From Candidatus Kuenenia stuttgartensis (lineage in GTDB: Bacteria > Planctomycetota > Planctomycetia > Planctomycetales > Planctomycetaceae): a stretch of 35,812 nucleotides of DNA. The stretch is from positions 1-35,812 of the forward strand of contig CAMAWN010000040.1 of NCBI GenBank assembly GCA_945861865.1. Reading direction: 5' to 3'. Made by a program: the position numbers and the translations under genes. This document shows positions 20,150 through 28,557 of the stretch, piece by piece. How positions within the stretch are numbered: the first letter of the stretch is position 1; each line of letters begins with the position of its first letter. The notes below the pieces were generated by a model. The model did not search any database, was not told the DNA's origin, and saw only the letters and a list, made by a program, of their open reading frames with translations.

Positions 20150-21319
20150 ATGAAATTTTGGTTGGGCTGTGGAGTATCGGCGTTTGTCGGAGCGTTGCTG
20201 GCGTTGGCGTTGCAGGATGCCCGCGTGTTGTTGCCGGTGGATGCTCAGGATCGGAACAGCGAGCGAATCACGCGAGCGTCGTTCTCGCTGGACGAGAATC
20301 GGTCGTACGCGCCGACCAATTTGCCGGCCTTGTTCAATCGCGAGGGGCTGACTCCGGAGGAAGCGATCAACGTCGCGGTTTACGAGGCGATCAACAAAAG
20401 CGTCGTGAACATCAACACGAAGAGCACGCACTCGGCGCTGTTGGCGTTCGAGGTGACGGCCGAGGGGACCGGCTCGGGGTCGATCCTCGACAAGGCGGGT
20501 CATATCGTCACGAACTATCACGTCATTGCGGACGCCAACGACGTGATCGTCACACTGCACGACGGCAAGCAGTACGACGCCTCGTTCATCGGCGCGGACC
20601 CGGACAACGACGTCGCGGTCATCCGTGTGAAGGCTCCGCCCGAAATGCTGAATCCCGTCGCGCTGGGTGACTCCAGCCACTTGCGAGTCGGCATGAAGTG
20701 CTTCGCGATCGGCAACCCGTTCGGACTTGAACGAACGCTGACGACCGGCAGCATTTCGAGCGTCGATCGCTCGCTGCAAATTCGCAATCGGTCGATCAAG
20801 CAGATCATTCAGATCGACGCGGCGATCAATCCGGGGAACTCCGGCGGCCCGCTGCTCGACACGCACGGTCGGCTGATCGGCATCAACACGGCCATCGCCA
20901 GCAAGACCGGGCAAAGCGCGGGAGTCGGTTTTGCGATCCCGGCGAATCTGGTGGCGCGCGTCGTGCCGGAATTGATTCGGCACGGCAAAGTCATCCGCCC
21001 GGAAATCGGTGTGCGTCTGCTGAAGACCGAAAAAGGTCTGCTGGTCGCTCAACTGCAACCCAACGGCCCGGCCGAGAAAGCGGGACTGCGAGGCCCGAAG
21101 TTGTCTCGCAAAACCGGCCTGCTGGGAGGCGTGCGGATTGATTACGCATCCGCCGACATCGTGGTCGCCGTGGACGAGGAAGAGGTCAAATCGCAAGACG
21201 ATTTTTTGAGCGTCGTCGAAGCCAAGCACCCCGGCGATCAGGTCGTTCTCACGGTTCTGCGCGATGGCAAAAAAGCGAATGTTCCCGTGACGCTCGGTGG
21301 ACCGAACCCGGAGAAGTAA
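20150..21319 (+). CDS. HtrA/Deg-family serine protease with PDZ domain
   Basis: This 389-residue envelope protease degrades or refolds damaged exported proteins. Residues 1-25 form a signal or anchor (FWLGCGVSAFVGALLALAL). The trypsin-like domain has the triad His in IVTNYHVIAD, Asp in DPDNDVAVI and Ser in INPGNSGGPLL. One PDZ domain follows (about 290-385), with a GLLVAQLQPNGPAEKAGL start and a SADIVVAVDEEEV turn. The start at 20150 has GAGGGAG just upstream; an in-frame start at 20024 would add a long non-signal leader. The 214 bp before it contain no gene I can support. It converges on the DUF1501 gene. Confidence 0.93.
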   Translation: MKFWLGCGVSAFVGALLALALQDARVLLPVDAQDRNSERITRASFSLDENRSYAPTNLPALFNREGLTPEEAINVAVYEAINKSVVNINTKSTHSALLAFEVTAEGTGSGSILDKAGHIVTNYHVIADANDVIVTLHDGKQYDASFIGADPDNDVAVIRVKAPPEMLNPVALGDSSHLRVGMKCFAIGNPFGLERTLTTGSISSVDRSLQIRNRSIKQIIQIDAAINPGNSGGPLLDTHGRLIGINTAIASKTGQSAGVGFAIPANLVARVVPELIRHGKVIRPEIGVRLLKTEKGLLVAQLQPNGPAEKAGLRGPKLSRKTGLLGGVRIDYASADIVVAVDEEEVKSQDDFLSVVEAKHPGDQVVLTVLRDGKKANVPVTLGGPNPEK

Positions 21320-21322
21320 CTC

Positions 21323-21351
21323 TGGAGTGCGGAGCTCGACACCGCACTCCA
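21323..21351. terminator. Hairpin between convergent protease and DUF1501 genes
   Basis: TGGAGTGCGG (21323-21332) and CCGCACTCCA (21342-21351) form a perfect 10-bp stem with a 9-base loop, placed exactly in the 35-bp gap between two convergent stop codons. No clear T-tract follows on either side, so it is a likely but unproven bidirectional terminator. Confidence 0.55.
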
Positions 21352-21354
21352 AGG

Positions 21355-22794
21355 TTACGCCAACACTTCACGGACGACGCGGCCGTGCACGTCGGTCAGA
21401 CGGTAGTCGCGGCCTTGGAAGCGAAAGGTCAATCGCTCGTGATCGAAGCCAAGGCAGTGCATGATCGTCGCGTTGAGGTCGTGAATGTGGACCGGATCGC
21501 GGACGATGTTGTAGCCGTAGTCGTCGGTCTCGCCGTGAACGACACCGGGCTTGATGCCTCCGCCGGCAAGCCATATTGAGAAGCAGCGGCCGTGATGATC
21601 GCGGCCATAGTCCGCTTGCAGTCCGCCCTGGCCGTAGACCGTGCGGCCGAACTCGCCGCCCCAGATGATGAGCGTGTCTTCGAGCAACCCGCGTTGCTTG
21701 AGATCGCGAATCAGCGCGGCCTGCGGCTGATCGACGTCGTGACACTGCTTGGGAATGTTCGTCGGCAGCGAGCCGTGGTTATCCCAACCTCGATGATAAA
21801 GCTGCACGAAGCGGACTCCACGTTCGAGCAATCGCCGCGCGAGCAAACAGTTGGCGGCGAACGTGCCGGGCTTGCGAGACTCTTCGCCGTATAACTCGAA
21901 CGTCGCCGCGGATTCCTTCGAGAAGTCGATCAATTCCGGCACCGAGGTTTGCATTCGAAACGCCATCTCGTACTGCGCGATGCGGGTCGTGATTTCCGGA
22001 TCGCCCGCTTTCGCATGTTCGATCTCGTTGAGCTTGGCGAGACCGTCGAGCATCTTGCGGCGCAGCTCGCGATCGATGCCGGGGGGATCGGACAGATACA
22101 GCACCGGATCGCCGCTGCCGCGCAGCTTCACTCCTTGATGACTGGTCGGCAGGAACCCGCTGCCCCACAAGCGGTCGAGCAGTCCTTGATTGGCATCCTT
22201 GCCGGTGCCGTGCGAGATCAGCACCAGAAACGCCGGCAAGTCGTCCGCTTCACTGCCGAGCCCGTAGCTCGCCCACGCGCCGAGCGACGGCCGGCCCGGC
22301 TGTTGCGATCCGGTTTGAATGAACGTGATCGCCGGGTCGTGATTGATCGCCTCGGTGTGCATCGAGCGAATCAAACACAGCTCGTCGATGACTTGCCCGG
22401 TGTGCGGCAGCAGTTCACTCAGCCACGTTCCGTTCTGCCCGAACTGTCGAAACGCAAACCTCGGCGCGATGACCGGAAAGCTCTTCTGCCCCGAAGTCAT
22501 TCCAGTCAGTCGCTGTCCCTGACGGATCAAGTCGGGCAACTCAGAACCGTGCAGCCGCTTCAACTCCGGCTTGTAGTCCAACAGATCGAGATGGCTCGGT
22601 CCTCCAGATTGAAAGAGGTAAATGATTCGTTTGGCCGTGGGCACGAAATGCGTGCGGCCTGGCTGGGCTGCGGACGCCGCGAGTCCCTCTTTGGCCAACA
22701 GCGATGCAGCCGCCGCAGTCCCCAACGCGGAGCCAGCGCGGCCGCAAAAGTGTCGGCGAGTCACTCCGTCACGAAATTCTTGAATGGACTGCAT
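21355..22794 (-). CDS. DUF1501 family protein with Tat signal
   Basis: A 479-residue protein of the large planctomycete DUF1501 family, related to sulfatase/phosphatase-fold enzymes; the substrate is unknown. The N-terminus has a twin-arginine signal ([20 protein letters not shown]). Family motifs are [46 protein letters not shown] and the C-terminal [23 protein letters not shown] 22794 has AGAGG seven bases upstream; a GTG at 22815 is a weaker alternative. DUF1501 genes usually follow a DUF1549/DUF1553 gene; here there is none, so it stands alone between the protease and the permease gene. Confidence 0.93.
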   Translation of the reverse strand: MQSIQEFRDGVTRRHFCGRAGSALGTAAAASLLAKEGLAASAAQPGRTHFVPTAKRIIYLFQSGGPSHLDLLDYKPELKRLHGSELPDLIRQGQRLTGMTSGQKSFPVIAPRFAFRQFGQNGTWLSELLPHTGQVIDELCLIRSMHTEAINHDPAITFIQTGSQQPGRPSLGAWASYGLGSEADDLPAFLVLISHGTGKDANQGLLDRLWGSGFLPTSHQGVKLRGSGDPVLYLSDPPGIDRELRRKMLDGLAKLNEIEHAKAGDPEITTRIAQYEMAFRMQTSVPELIDFSKESAATFELYGEESRKPGTFAANCLLARRLLERGVRFVQLYHRGWDNHGSLPTNIPKQCHDVDQPQAALIRDLKQRGLLEDTLIIWGGEFGRTVYGQGGLQADYGRDHHGRCFSIWLAGGGIKPGVVHGETDDYGYNIVRDPVHIHDLNATIMHCLGFDHERLTFRFQGRDYRLTDVHGRVVREVLA

Positions 22795-22840
22795 CGTAGA
22801 CCTCTTGGACTTCACGAGACGTGAGCCATGTTCGGTCGTG

Positions 22841-24166
22841 CTATTCGCTGAGGGCTGCGGCGACGTCGGTACGGTACGCGGCGAGGCCGGGGAGGAATCC
22901 GATCAGTGAGCCGACGACCAGCAGCACCGGAAAGAGGACCAACTCCAATGGCTCGAACGACAGCGGGTTGACCAGGATGCCGCTGCGAGCCTCGATGACC
23001 GGACTGGCGACTGCAACCAAGCCGTGGCCGAGCAACAGACCGATCACTCCGCCACCGAGACACAGCAACGCGGACTCGGCCAGGATGATCGTGAAGACGG
23101 TCTCGCGCCGCGCACCGAGCGCTCGCATGATGCCGATCTCGCGGCGGCGGTCGGACATTGAGTTGTAGATGCTCACAAAAATGCTGACCGCCGAGATGAC
23201 GATGATCAGGCTGGTCAGCGTCAACAACATTAGTTTGATGTTGTCGACGATCATGGTCATCAGCCGCTTCATCGGAAAGATCGGGTTGACCGCCATCGCG
23301 CGGACGTCCTCGTTGATCTCGCCGGCCAGGGCGATCTCGGCCACGGTCGATTTGGTGCGGACGAAGATGGCGGTGACTTCCTTTTGCTCGTCAAGCAATT
23401 CGTGATCGTGGTCATGGCCGGCGTGTGCATCGTGAGCCTTGTTTGGCTTCGCGGCCTTGTCACGCAACGACTGCGGCACGGGGTAGCGGAATTTCTCCAG
23501 CCGATCGATCGCTTCCTTCAACGGCTTCTCGTGGCCGGAGATCGCCCAGAATCCAGCGAGGCTGACGAACACCGAGCGGTCATTCGGCGTCCCCGTCGGA
23601 GCCAGCACACCGACGACTCGGAACTTCTCGTCGTGAATGTGGTCGCTCTCGGCTCCGCCGTGAATCAGTTTGAACTCGCTGCCGATATTCCAGCCGTTCG
23701 TGGCGGCGACTCGCGAGCCGATGACGGCGTCCCACGGCGTTTTCAAAAACGTTCCTGGAACGCACACCCGAAACGGCTTGTTGTAGGCGTAGTCGAGATC
23801 GAAGAACTCCGGGATCGTGCCGACGATGGGAAAGCCCCCTTGTTCGGTGACATCACCAATCGCGATCGGCACCGCTTTTTCGACGGCGCGGTGTTCCTTC
23901 AACTCTTTGTAAAACAGATACGGCAACGGTTCACCCGGGCGGTCGAGACGGTAGATCGCGCTGAGGGCTAGGCTGAGGTCGCTCCCCTTCGGCCCGACAA
24001 CGAGGTTGAAGCCGAAGCTCGGCTGACTGAAGAGGTCGCTGACCACTCCATTGATGATCAGCACGGCAACCATCAGCATCACGCCGAGCGCGACGCTGAG
24101 CGCGGTCAGGCTCGATGAAAGAATCCGCTGCTTGATGCTTTTGATGGCGATGGTGACGAGATTCAT
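22841..24166 (-). CDS. FtsX/MacB-type ABC transporter permease with His-rich loop
   Basis: A 441-residue permease. One N-terminal membrane helix ([19 protein letters not shown]) is followed by a long periplasmic domain (about residues 45-300) and then three helices ([59 protein letters not shown]). This is the FtsX/LolC/MacB fold, which transmits ATP hydrolysis to periplasmic work rather than moving solutes through a pore. The [20 protein letters not shown] and [12 protein letters not shown] segments are typical. Near residue 250 the periplasmic domain has a His/Asp cluster ([12 protein letters not shown]), a probable metal site. Its ATPase gene lies 79 bp upstream, across a repeat pair. Substrate unknown. 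Confidence 0.92.
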   Translation of the reverse strand: MNLVTIAIKSIKQRILSSSLTALSVALGVMLMVAVLIINGVVSDLFSQPSFGFNLVVGPKGSDLSLALSAIYRLDRPGEPLPYLFYKELKEHRAVEKAVPIAIGDVTEQGGFPIVGTIPEFFDLDYAYNKPFRVCVPGTFLKTPWDAVIGSRVAATNGWNIGSEFKLIHGGAESDHIHDEKFRVVGVLAPTGTPNDRSVFVSLAGFWAISGHEKPLKEAIDRLEKFRYPVPQSLRDKAAKPNKAHDAHAGHDHDHELLDEQKEVTAIFVRTKSTVAEIALAGEINEDVRAMAVNPIFPMKRLMTMIVDNIKLMLLTLTSLIIVISAVSIFVSIYNSMSDRRREIGIMRALGARRETVFTIILAESALLCLGGGVIGLLLGHGLVAVASPVIEARSGILVNPLSFEPLELVLFPVLLVVGSLIGFLPGLAAYRTDVAAALSE

Positions 24167-24181
24167 GGAGTCTTTGCCTTC

Positions 24182-24264
24182 GGCGAGCGGAGGGTGTCAG
24201 CCCTCCGAGAAAACGAACCCAAAACATTTCCGATGACTCGGAGGACTAACGTCCCCCGCTCGCC
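24182..24264. repeat. REPIN-like inverted pair (family C)
   Basis: Two 28-bp arms (24182-24209 and 24237-24264) are inverted copies with 23 of 28 matches, 27 bp apart. Each starts or ends with GGCGAGCGG/CCGCTCGCC and contains an internal small stem (GGAGGG...CCCTCC in the first arm). The second arm overlaps the 3' end of the ATPase gene. A single arm of the same family occurs at 5983-6011. Confidence 0.8.
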
Positions 24265-24929
24265 TTCTCTGAAAGATTGAAGTCACTCAGTTTTTCGATG
24301 CGGTCGAATCGCGCGGCGACGTCGGGTGAGTGCGTCACCAACAACAGCGAGACGTTATTCTCGCGGCAGGTGTCGCGGATCAGGTCGAGGATCGTGTTTT
24401 GGTTGGCGATATCGACGCTGGCGGTTGGCTCGTCGGCCAGCAGCAGCGACGGGTGATTGGCGAGCGCTCGCGCGACGGCGACTCGCTGCTGTTCGCCGAC
24501 AGAAAGCTGCGGCGGGCGATGATGCAGGCGATGACCGAGGCCGACGCGGGTCAGCAGATCGGTCGCGCGATGCGAGTCAGTCCCCTTGCCGGAGAAGCAC
24601 ATCCCCAACAGAACGTTTTCCAACGCGGTGAACGCCGGCAACAGATTGAATGTTTGAAAGACGAAGCCGATCTTCAGTGCTCGGAAGCGGTCGCGACTCG
24701 GTTCGTTGAGGCCGGTGACATCCACGTTGTCGACGACGACTCGGCCGCTGTCGGGTGAAGTGATGCCGGCGATCACGTTGAGCAGCGTCGTCTTGCCTCC
24801 GCCACTGGAGCCGACGAGGGCGACCTGTTCGGCAGTCTGCAACTCGAAGTGCGGCACATTCAGCACGGGAATGCGTCCGCCGCCTGGCTCGCGATAGCTC
24901 TTCTTGAGATTGTCGAGCACCAAAGACAT
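24246..24929 (-). CDS. ABC transporter ATP-binding protein, LolD/MacB type
   Basis: A 227-residue ATPase that works with the FtsX-type permease downstream. Motifs: Walker A GSSGGGKTT, Q-loop VFQTFNLLPAFTALENV, signature-like LSVGEQQRVAVARAL (S-V-G-E-Q instead of LSGGQ), Walker B LLLADEPTASVD and switch His in LLVTHSPDV. The FNLLPAFTALENV block is typical for the LolD/MacB/FtsE group. The ATG at 24929 has GGAGG four bases upstream and is followed by the normal N-terminus; longer frames upstream are not coding-like. It is divergent from the dehydrogenase gene at 25183. Confidence 0.93.
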   Translation of the reverse strand: MSLVLDNLKKSYREPGGGRIPVLNVPHFELQTAEQVALVGSSGGGKTTLLNVIAGITSPDSGRVVVDNVDVTGLNEPSRDRFRALKIGFVFQTFNLLPAFTALENVLLGMCFSGKGTDSHRATDLLTRVGLGHRLHHRPPQLSVGEQQRVAVARALANHPSLLLADEPTASVDIANQNTILDLIRDTCRENNVSLLLVTHSPDVAARFDRIEKLSDFNLSEKASGGR

Positions 24930-25182
24930 GCCGCCTCCGTGATTTTGGCCGACGTCGACCGGACGCCCACGTCCGGTCGATGGGATCGAAGCGATTTTGT
25001 CCGGGCGTAGGCGTCCCGACGACAATATCGCGCGGGATTGTGTTCGGGCCGTGAATACGCCGCAAGCCGCTCGCACGTGAGGCGACTTCGTGGAGTTGCC
25101 GAAAACCGGCCGATATACTGCCCCGCCCGTGCGACGGCGATTCGTCGCGACAACGATCCTGAGCGACAATAAAGGTGACACG

Positions 25183-26100
25183 ATGGCGGTTCCGGTGATG
25201 GCTCCGGGCAAGACGAAAATTGGTTGGATCGGTACCGGCGTGATGGGCAACAGCATGGCCGGACACTTGTTGGCGGCCGGCTTTGCCGTGTCGGTCTACA
25301 CCCGGACGAAGGCCAAGGCCGATCCGCTGCTCAGCAAAGGGGCCGGCTGGGCTGAGTCTCCGAAAGCACTCGCTGAGCAAAGCGACGTCATCTTCTCGAT
25401 CGTTGGATTTCCCAGCGATGTCCGCGAAGTGATGCTCGGCACGAACGGGGCACTGGCGGGATCGAAGTCCGGAAACGTGCTGATCGACATGACGACCAGC
25501 GAGCCGTCGCTGGCGGTCGAGATTGCCGAAGCCGCAAAGGCCAAGGGCGTATTCAGCGTCGATGCTCCGGTTTCCGGCGGCGACATCGGGGCCAAGAATG
25601 CCGCTCTGTCGATCATGGTCGGCGGCGACAAAGAAGCCGTTGACGCCTTACAGCCCTGCTTCGCCGCGATGGGCAAAACGATCATCCATCAGGGCGGTCC
25701 CGGAGCCGGCCAGCACACAAAGATGGTCAATCAAATTCTGATCGCCAGCAACATGGTCGGCGTCTGCGAGGCGTTGCTGTACGGTTACAAGTCGGGCCTC
25801 GATCTGGAGACCGTCATGAAGTCGGTGTCGGTCGGAGCGGCGGGAAGCTGGTCGCTGTCGAACCTTGGCCCGCGAATCATGGCGAACAACTTCGATCCGG
25901 GCTTCTTCGTTGAGCACTTCATCAAGGACATGGGCATCGCGCTGGACGAATCGAAGCGGATGAATCTCGCGTTACCCGGCTTGGCGTTATCTCATCAGTT
26001 GTATCTGTCGCTGAAGGCTCAAGGGGGCGGACGTCTGGGCACGCACGCGCTGCAATTGGCGCTGGCACGGCTGTCAGACGTCGATTGGAAGGGCCGATAG
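25183..26100 (+). CDS. NAD(P)-dependent beta-hydroxyacid dehydrogenase (3-hydroxyisobutyrate / tartronate semialdehyde reductase family)
   Basis: A 305-residue oxidoreductase. The Rossmann start [18 protein letters not shown] binds the nucleotide, [14 protein letters not shown] is the substrate-binding motif, and the catalytic Lys lies in [15 protein letters not shown]. The C-terminal all-helical domain ([22 protein letters not shown]) is typical. The exact substrate among 3-hydroxyisobutyrate, tartronate semialdehyde, glyoxylate or succinic semialdehyde cannot be decided. ATG 25183 has AAAGGTGA eight bases upstream; an in-frame start at 25090 would add a non-family leader. It is followed 82 bp later by dapA, with an inverted repeat pair in the gap. 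Confidence 0.93.
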   Translation: MAVPVMAPGKTKIGWIGTGVMGNSMAGHLLAAGFAVSVYTRTKAKADPLLSKGAGWAESPKALAEQSDVIFSIVGFPSDVREVMLGTNGALAGSKSGNVLIDMTTSEPSLAVEIAEAAKAKGVFSVDAPVSGGDIGAKNAALSIMVGGDKEAVDALQPCFAAMGKTIIHQGGPGAGQHTKMVNQILIASNMVGVCEALLYGYKSGLDLETVMKSVSVGAAGSWSLSNLGPRIMANNFDPGFFVEHFIKDMGIALDESKRMNLALPGLALSHQLYLSLKAQGGGRLGTHALQLALARLSDVDWKGR

Positions 26101-26105
26101 TTTTC

Positions 26106-26169
26106 GTAGCCACGCTCGCCAGAGCGTGGGCTTGTGGTCGCTGACCCACGTACTGGCGAACGTGGCTAC
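26106..26169. repeat. REPIN-like inverted pair (family B)
   Basis: Arms 26106-26130 (starting GTAGCCACGCTCGCCAGAG) and 26145-26169 (ending CGAACGTGGCTAC) are inverted copies with 22 of 25 matches and a 14-base spacer. Each arm has its own weaker symmetry (CCACGCTC...GAGCGTGG in arm 1). It fills most of the gap between the dehydrogenase and dapA. Confidence 0.85.
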
Positions 26170-26182
26170 CAATGGGAACATC

Positions 26183-27070
26183 ATGGCAACGAAGGGTGAG
26201 AAGTTTGCAGGGCTGACCGTCGCGATGGTCACTCCGTTTCGAGACGGCAAGTTGGACGAGTCCGGCTTGCGAAAGCTGGTTGATTGGCATGTCGAGCAAG
26301 GAACCGACACGGTTTGTCCAGTCGGCACGACGGGAGAAAGTCCGACGCTGACGCACGACGAACATCACCGCGTGATCGACGTCGTCTGCGCGCAGGCTCA
26401 GGGTCGCATCAAGGTCGTCGCCGGCACCGGTTCGAACAGCACGGCCGAGGCGATTGAGCTGACCGTCGCCGCCAAGAAATCGGGAGCGGACGGGGCACTC
26501 ATCGTCGGGCCGTACTACAACAAGCCGACAATGGAAGGCTTTTATCAGCACTTCAAGGCAATCGCTGAGACGTGCGACTTGCCGATCATCCTCTACAACA
26601 TTCCCGGCCGCACGGCCAAGAACATCGAGCCGGAGACGATCGCGCGCATCGGCGAGCTGCCGAGTGTTGTGGCGGTCAAAGAATCAACCGGCTCGATGGA
26701 CGCCGCGTCGCAGATCATCGCCCTCAGCAATCTGACGGTGCTCTCTGGCGACGACAGTTTGACGCTGCCGCTGCTGTCGCTCGGTGGCCGAGGCGTGGTG
26801 TCGGTCGTCGGCAACATCGTGCCGAAGGACGTCAAAGCCATGCTGGCCGCGTGGGAGAAAGGGGACATCGCCTCCGCTCAAAAATGGCACCGCAAGTTGT
26901 TCCCGTTGTGCCGCGATATGCTGGGGCTATCGACGAATCCAATTCCAGTGAAAGCGGCGATGCAGATACTCGGCCGCGACACCGGCGAGGTACGATTGCC
27001 GCTCACGCCGCTCGACGCCAAACAGCGTGAGTGCTTGGCCGGCACGTTAAAAACTTATGGGTTGCTGTAA
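26183..27070 (+). CDS. dapA: 4-hydroxy-tetrahydrodipicolinate synthase
   Basis: This 295-residue TIM-barrel aldolase condenses pyruvate with aspartate semialdehyde in lysine/diaminopimelate synthesis. The Schiff-base Lys is in [10 protein letters not shown], the catalytic Tyr in [10 protein letters not shown], and the pyruvate-carboxylate loop is [24 protein letters not shown] and [11 protein letters not shown] are also typical DapA. The ATG at 26183 follows the repeat pair by 13 bp and has GGGA upstream; a longer frame starting inside the repeat is not used. Related NAL-family aldolases share the fold, but these motifs agree best with DapA. Its product would also feed peptidoglycan synthesis. 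Confidence 0.95.
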   Translation: MATKGEKFAGLTVAMVTPFRDGKLDESGLRKLVDWHVEQGTDTVCPVGTTGESPTLTHDEHHRVIDVVCAQAQGRIKVVAGTGSNSTAEAIELTVAAKKSGADGALIVGPYYNKPTMEGFYQHFKAIAETCDLPIILYNIPGRTAKNIEPETIARIGELPSVVAVKESTGSMDAASQIIALSNLTVLSGDDSLTLPLLSLGGRGVVSVVGNIVPKDVKAMLAAWEKGDIASAQKWHRKLFPLCRDMLGLSTNPIPVKAAMQILGRDTGEVRLPLTPLDAKQRECLAGTLKTYGLL

Positions 27071-27076
27071 TTTTTG

Positions 27077-27133
27077 AGGATGGGCACTCCTGCCCGTCTT
27101 TGTGTCTTTCGGACGGGTAAGAGTGCCCGTCCT
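27077..27133. repeat. REPIN-like inverted pair (family A) between dapA and PilB-like gene
   Basis: Arm 1 (27077-27098, core AGGATGGGCACTCCTGCCCG) and arm 2 (27111-27133) are inverted copies with a 12-base spacer and only a few mismatches. The same sequence family is found inside dnaX (12823-12921), and a single degraded arm lies at 28480-28500. The whole can fold as one long hairpin and may end dapA transcription. Confidence 0.85.
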
Positions 27134-27154
27134 ACATTTCAGGGAGATCAGATC

Positions 27155-28471
27155 GTGGGATTGTTTGGTCGTCGAGCAGACGATGACGATGAAGATGACG
27201 AAGAAGAAGTCGAACTGGTTCTCTTCCAAGGCGCGCTCAACGGCAAAGAGCCGAACATGAAGGAGAACCAACGACTGGTTCAGGCGGGCCTGAATCCGGC
27301 CAAGGAGCTGGTCACCGACGGTCTCTCGCGCCGCGCGGAAACGATTCGCGTCGAGCCGAAAGGCGAACGCTCGCAAGTCGCATTTCTCGTCGATGGGATG
27401 CCATACGCCGGTGGCAAGCTGACCAAGCCGCAAGGACTGGCCATCACGCAGATGCTCAAGCTGCTCGCCGGTTTGGACATCAAAGTCCGCAATCAGCCGC
27501 AGTCCGGAGGCATGAAGGCTCAATGGAACGAACTGCCGTATGAGCTGGTCGTCAACACCAAGCCACAACAAGATGGCAGCGAGCTGCTCACGATCAAGGC
27601 TCGCCCCCTCAAGAATCAAATCGTCACGCCGGATGAATTGGGCATGTCTGACGATCTCAAGAAGAAAATCCGCGAATGGACCAGCCAGCACAGAGGACTG
27701 AGCCTCTCGGTCGGTGCTCCCAACACCGGCGTCACGACGACCGCATTCGGCATGTTGCGGGGCGTGGATTGCTACATGTTCCAGGTTCACTCGCTGCGTG
27801 ACTTGGGAACTCGAGAAGTCATCAACGTCACGCCGTACCAGGCCAACGCGGACGACTCCTTCGATCAGACACTGATGCGGATTATCCGCGTCGAGTCGGA
27901 CTGCGTCTTCGTTGATCCGGTCATCAATGCCGACATCACCAAGACGCTGTTTGCGATGCAGGACAAGATCACGCTGCTGTCCGAGATGCCGGCCAAAGAC
28001 TGCGCCAGCGCGATCGTGCAATTGGTGCAATGGGCCGGCGATGCCAGCCTCGTGGCGAACGGCTTGATGGGACTCATCAACACCAAGCTCATTCGCAAAA
28101 TTTGCCCCGAATGTAAGCAAGCCTATCGGCCGAATCCCAAGCTCATCGCCAAAGTCGGCCTGCCTTCCGACACGAAGACGCTGTACCGTAAACCCGTTGC
28201 GACCGAGAACGAACAGGGCGAAGTCGAGGAACCGGATCCCTGCGAAAAGTGCAACGACACCGGCTACCTCGGCCGCATCGGCATCTTCGAGATCATCGAG
28301 ATGTCCGCCGGAGTCAAAGAGTGCATCATCGGCGGCGGTGATGCGAATGCGATCCGCACCGTGGCTCGCAAAGAGGGCATGACCACCTTCTCGAAGGACG
28401 CCCTGCGGCACGTCGCCAAAGGAATCACCGCCCTCGAAGAATTGCAGCGAGTCTTCAAACCCGTCGCGTAA
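27155..28471 (+). CDS. PilB/GspE-family protein lacking the ATPase motifs
   Basis: A 438-residue homologue of type II secretion/type IV pilus assembly ATPases. The overall domain order is kept: an N-terminal domain with RAETIRVEPKGERSQVAFLVDG, a core, the metal-binding CPECKQAY ... CEKCNDTGYLGRIGIFEII, and the typical C-terminal end. The catalytic motifs are changed: the Walker A position reads GAPNTGVTTT (V193 replaces the Lys), the Walker B region reads DCVFVDPVINA instead of D-x-I-M-x-GEIRD, and the His box reads ITLLSEMPAKD instead of LSTLHTND. It starts with an acidic tract (ADDDDEDDEEE). Start is GTG 27155 with AGGGAG upstream. No other pilus or secretion gene is near. Confidence 0.9.
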   Translation: MGLFGRRADDDDEDDEEEVELVLFQGALNGKEPNMKENQRLVQAGLNPAKELVTDGLSRRAETIRVEPKGERSQVAFLVDGMPYAGGKLTKPQGLAITQMLKLLAGLDIKVRNQPQSGGMKAQWNELPYELVVNTKPQQDGSELLTIKARPLKNQIVTPDELGMSDDLKKKIREWTSQHRGLSLSVGAPNTGVTTTAFGMLRGVDCYMFQVHSLRDLGTREVINVTPYQANADDSFDQTLMRIIRVESDCVFVDPVINADITKTLFAMQDKITLLSEMPAKDCASAIVQLVQWAGDASLVANGLMGLINTKLIRKICPECKQAYRPNPKLIAKVGLPSDTKTLYRKPVATENEQGEVEEPDPCEKCNDTGYLGRIGIFEIIEMSAGVKECIIGGGDANAIRTVARKEGMTTFSKDALRHVAKGITALEELQRVFKPVA

Positions 28472-28479
28472 CTTTTGTC

Positions 28480-28500
28480 GAATGGGCACTCTTGCCTGTC
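28480..28500. repeat. Single degraded arm of repeat family A
   Basis: The spacer between the PilB-like and DUF1080 genes contains AATGGGCACTCTTGCCTGTC, one arm of the family seen at 12823-12921 and 27077-27133. A clear inverted partner is not present; only a weak GTCGGGCA follows. Confidence 0.6.
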
Positions 28501-28557
28501 ACACGGTCGGGCAATCCGCCGAAGTCGGACCAACCTCCGAACCACTGGAGCAACACC

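Noticed and set aside
27047..28489. Long minus-strand frame of 480 codons opposite the PilB-like gene
   Set aside because: Composition is that of an antisense shadow in a GC-rich gene, and it has no family features; the plus strand has clear PilB/GspE homology.
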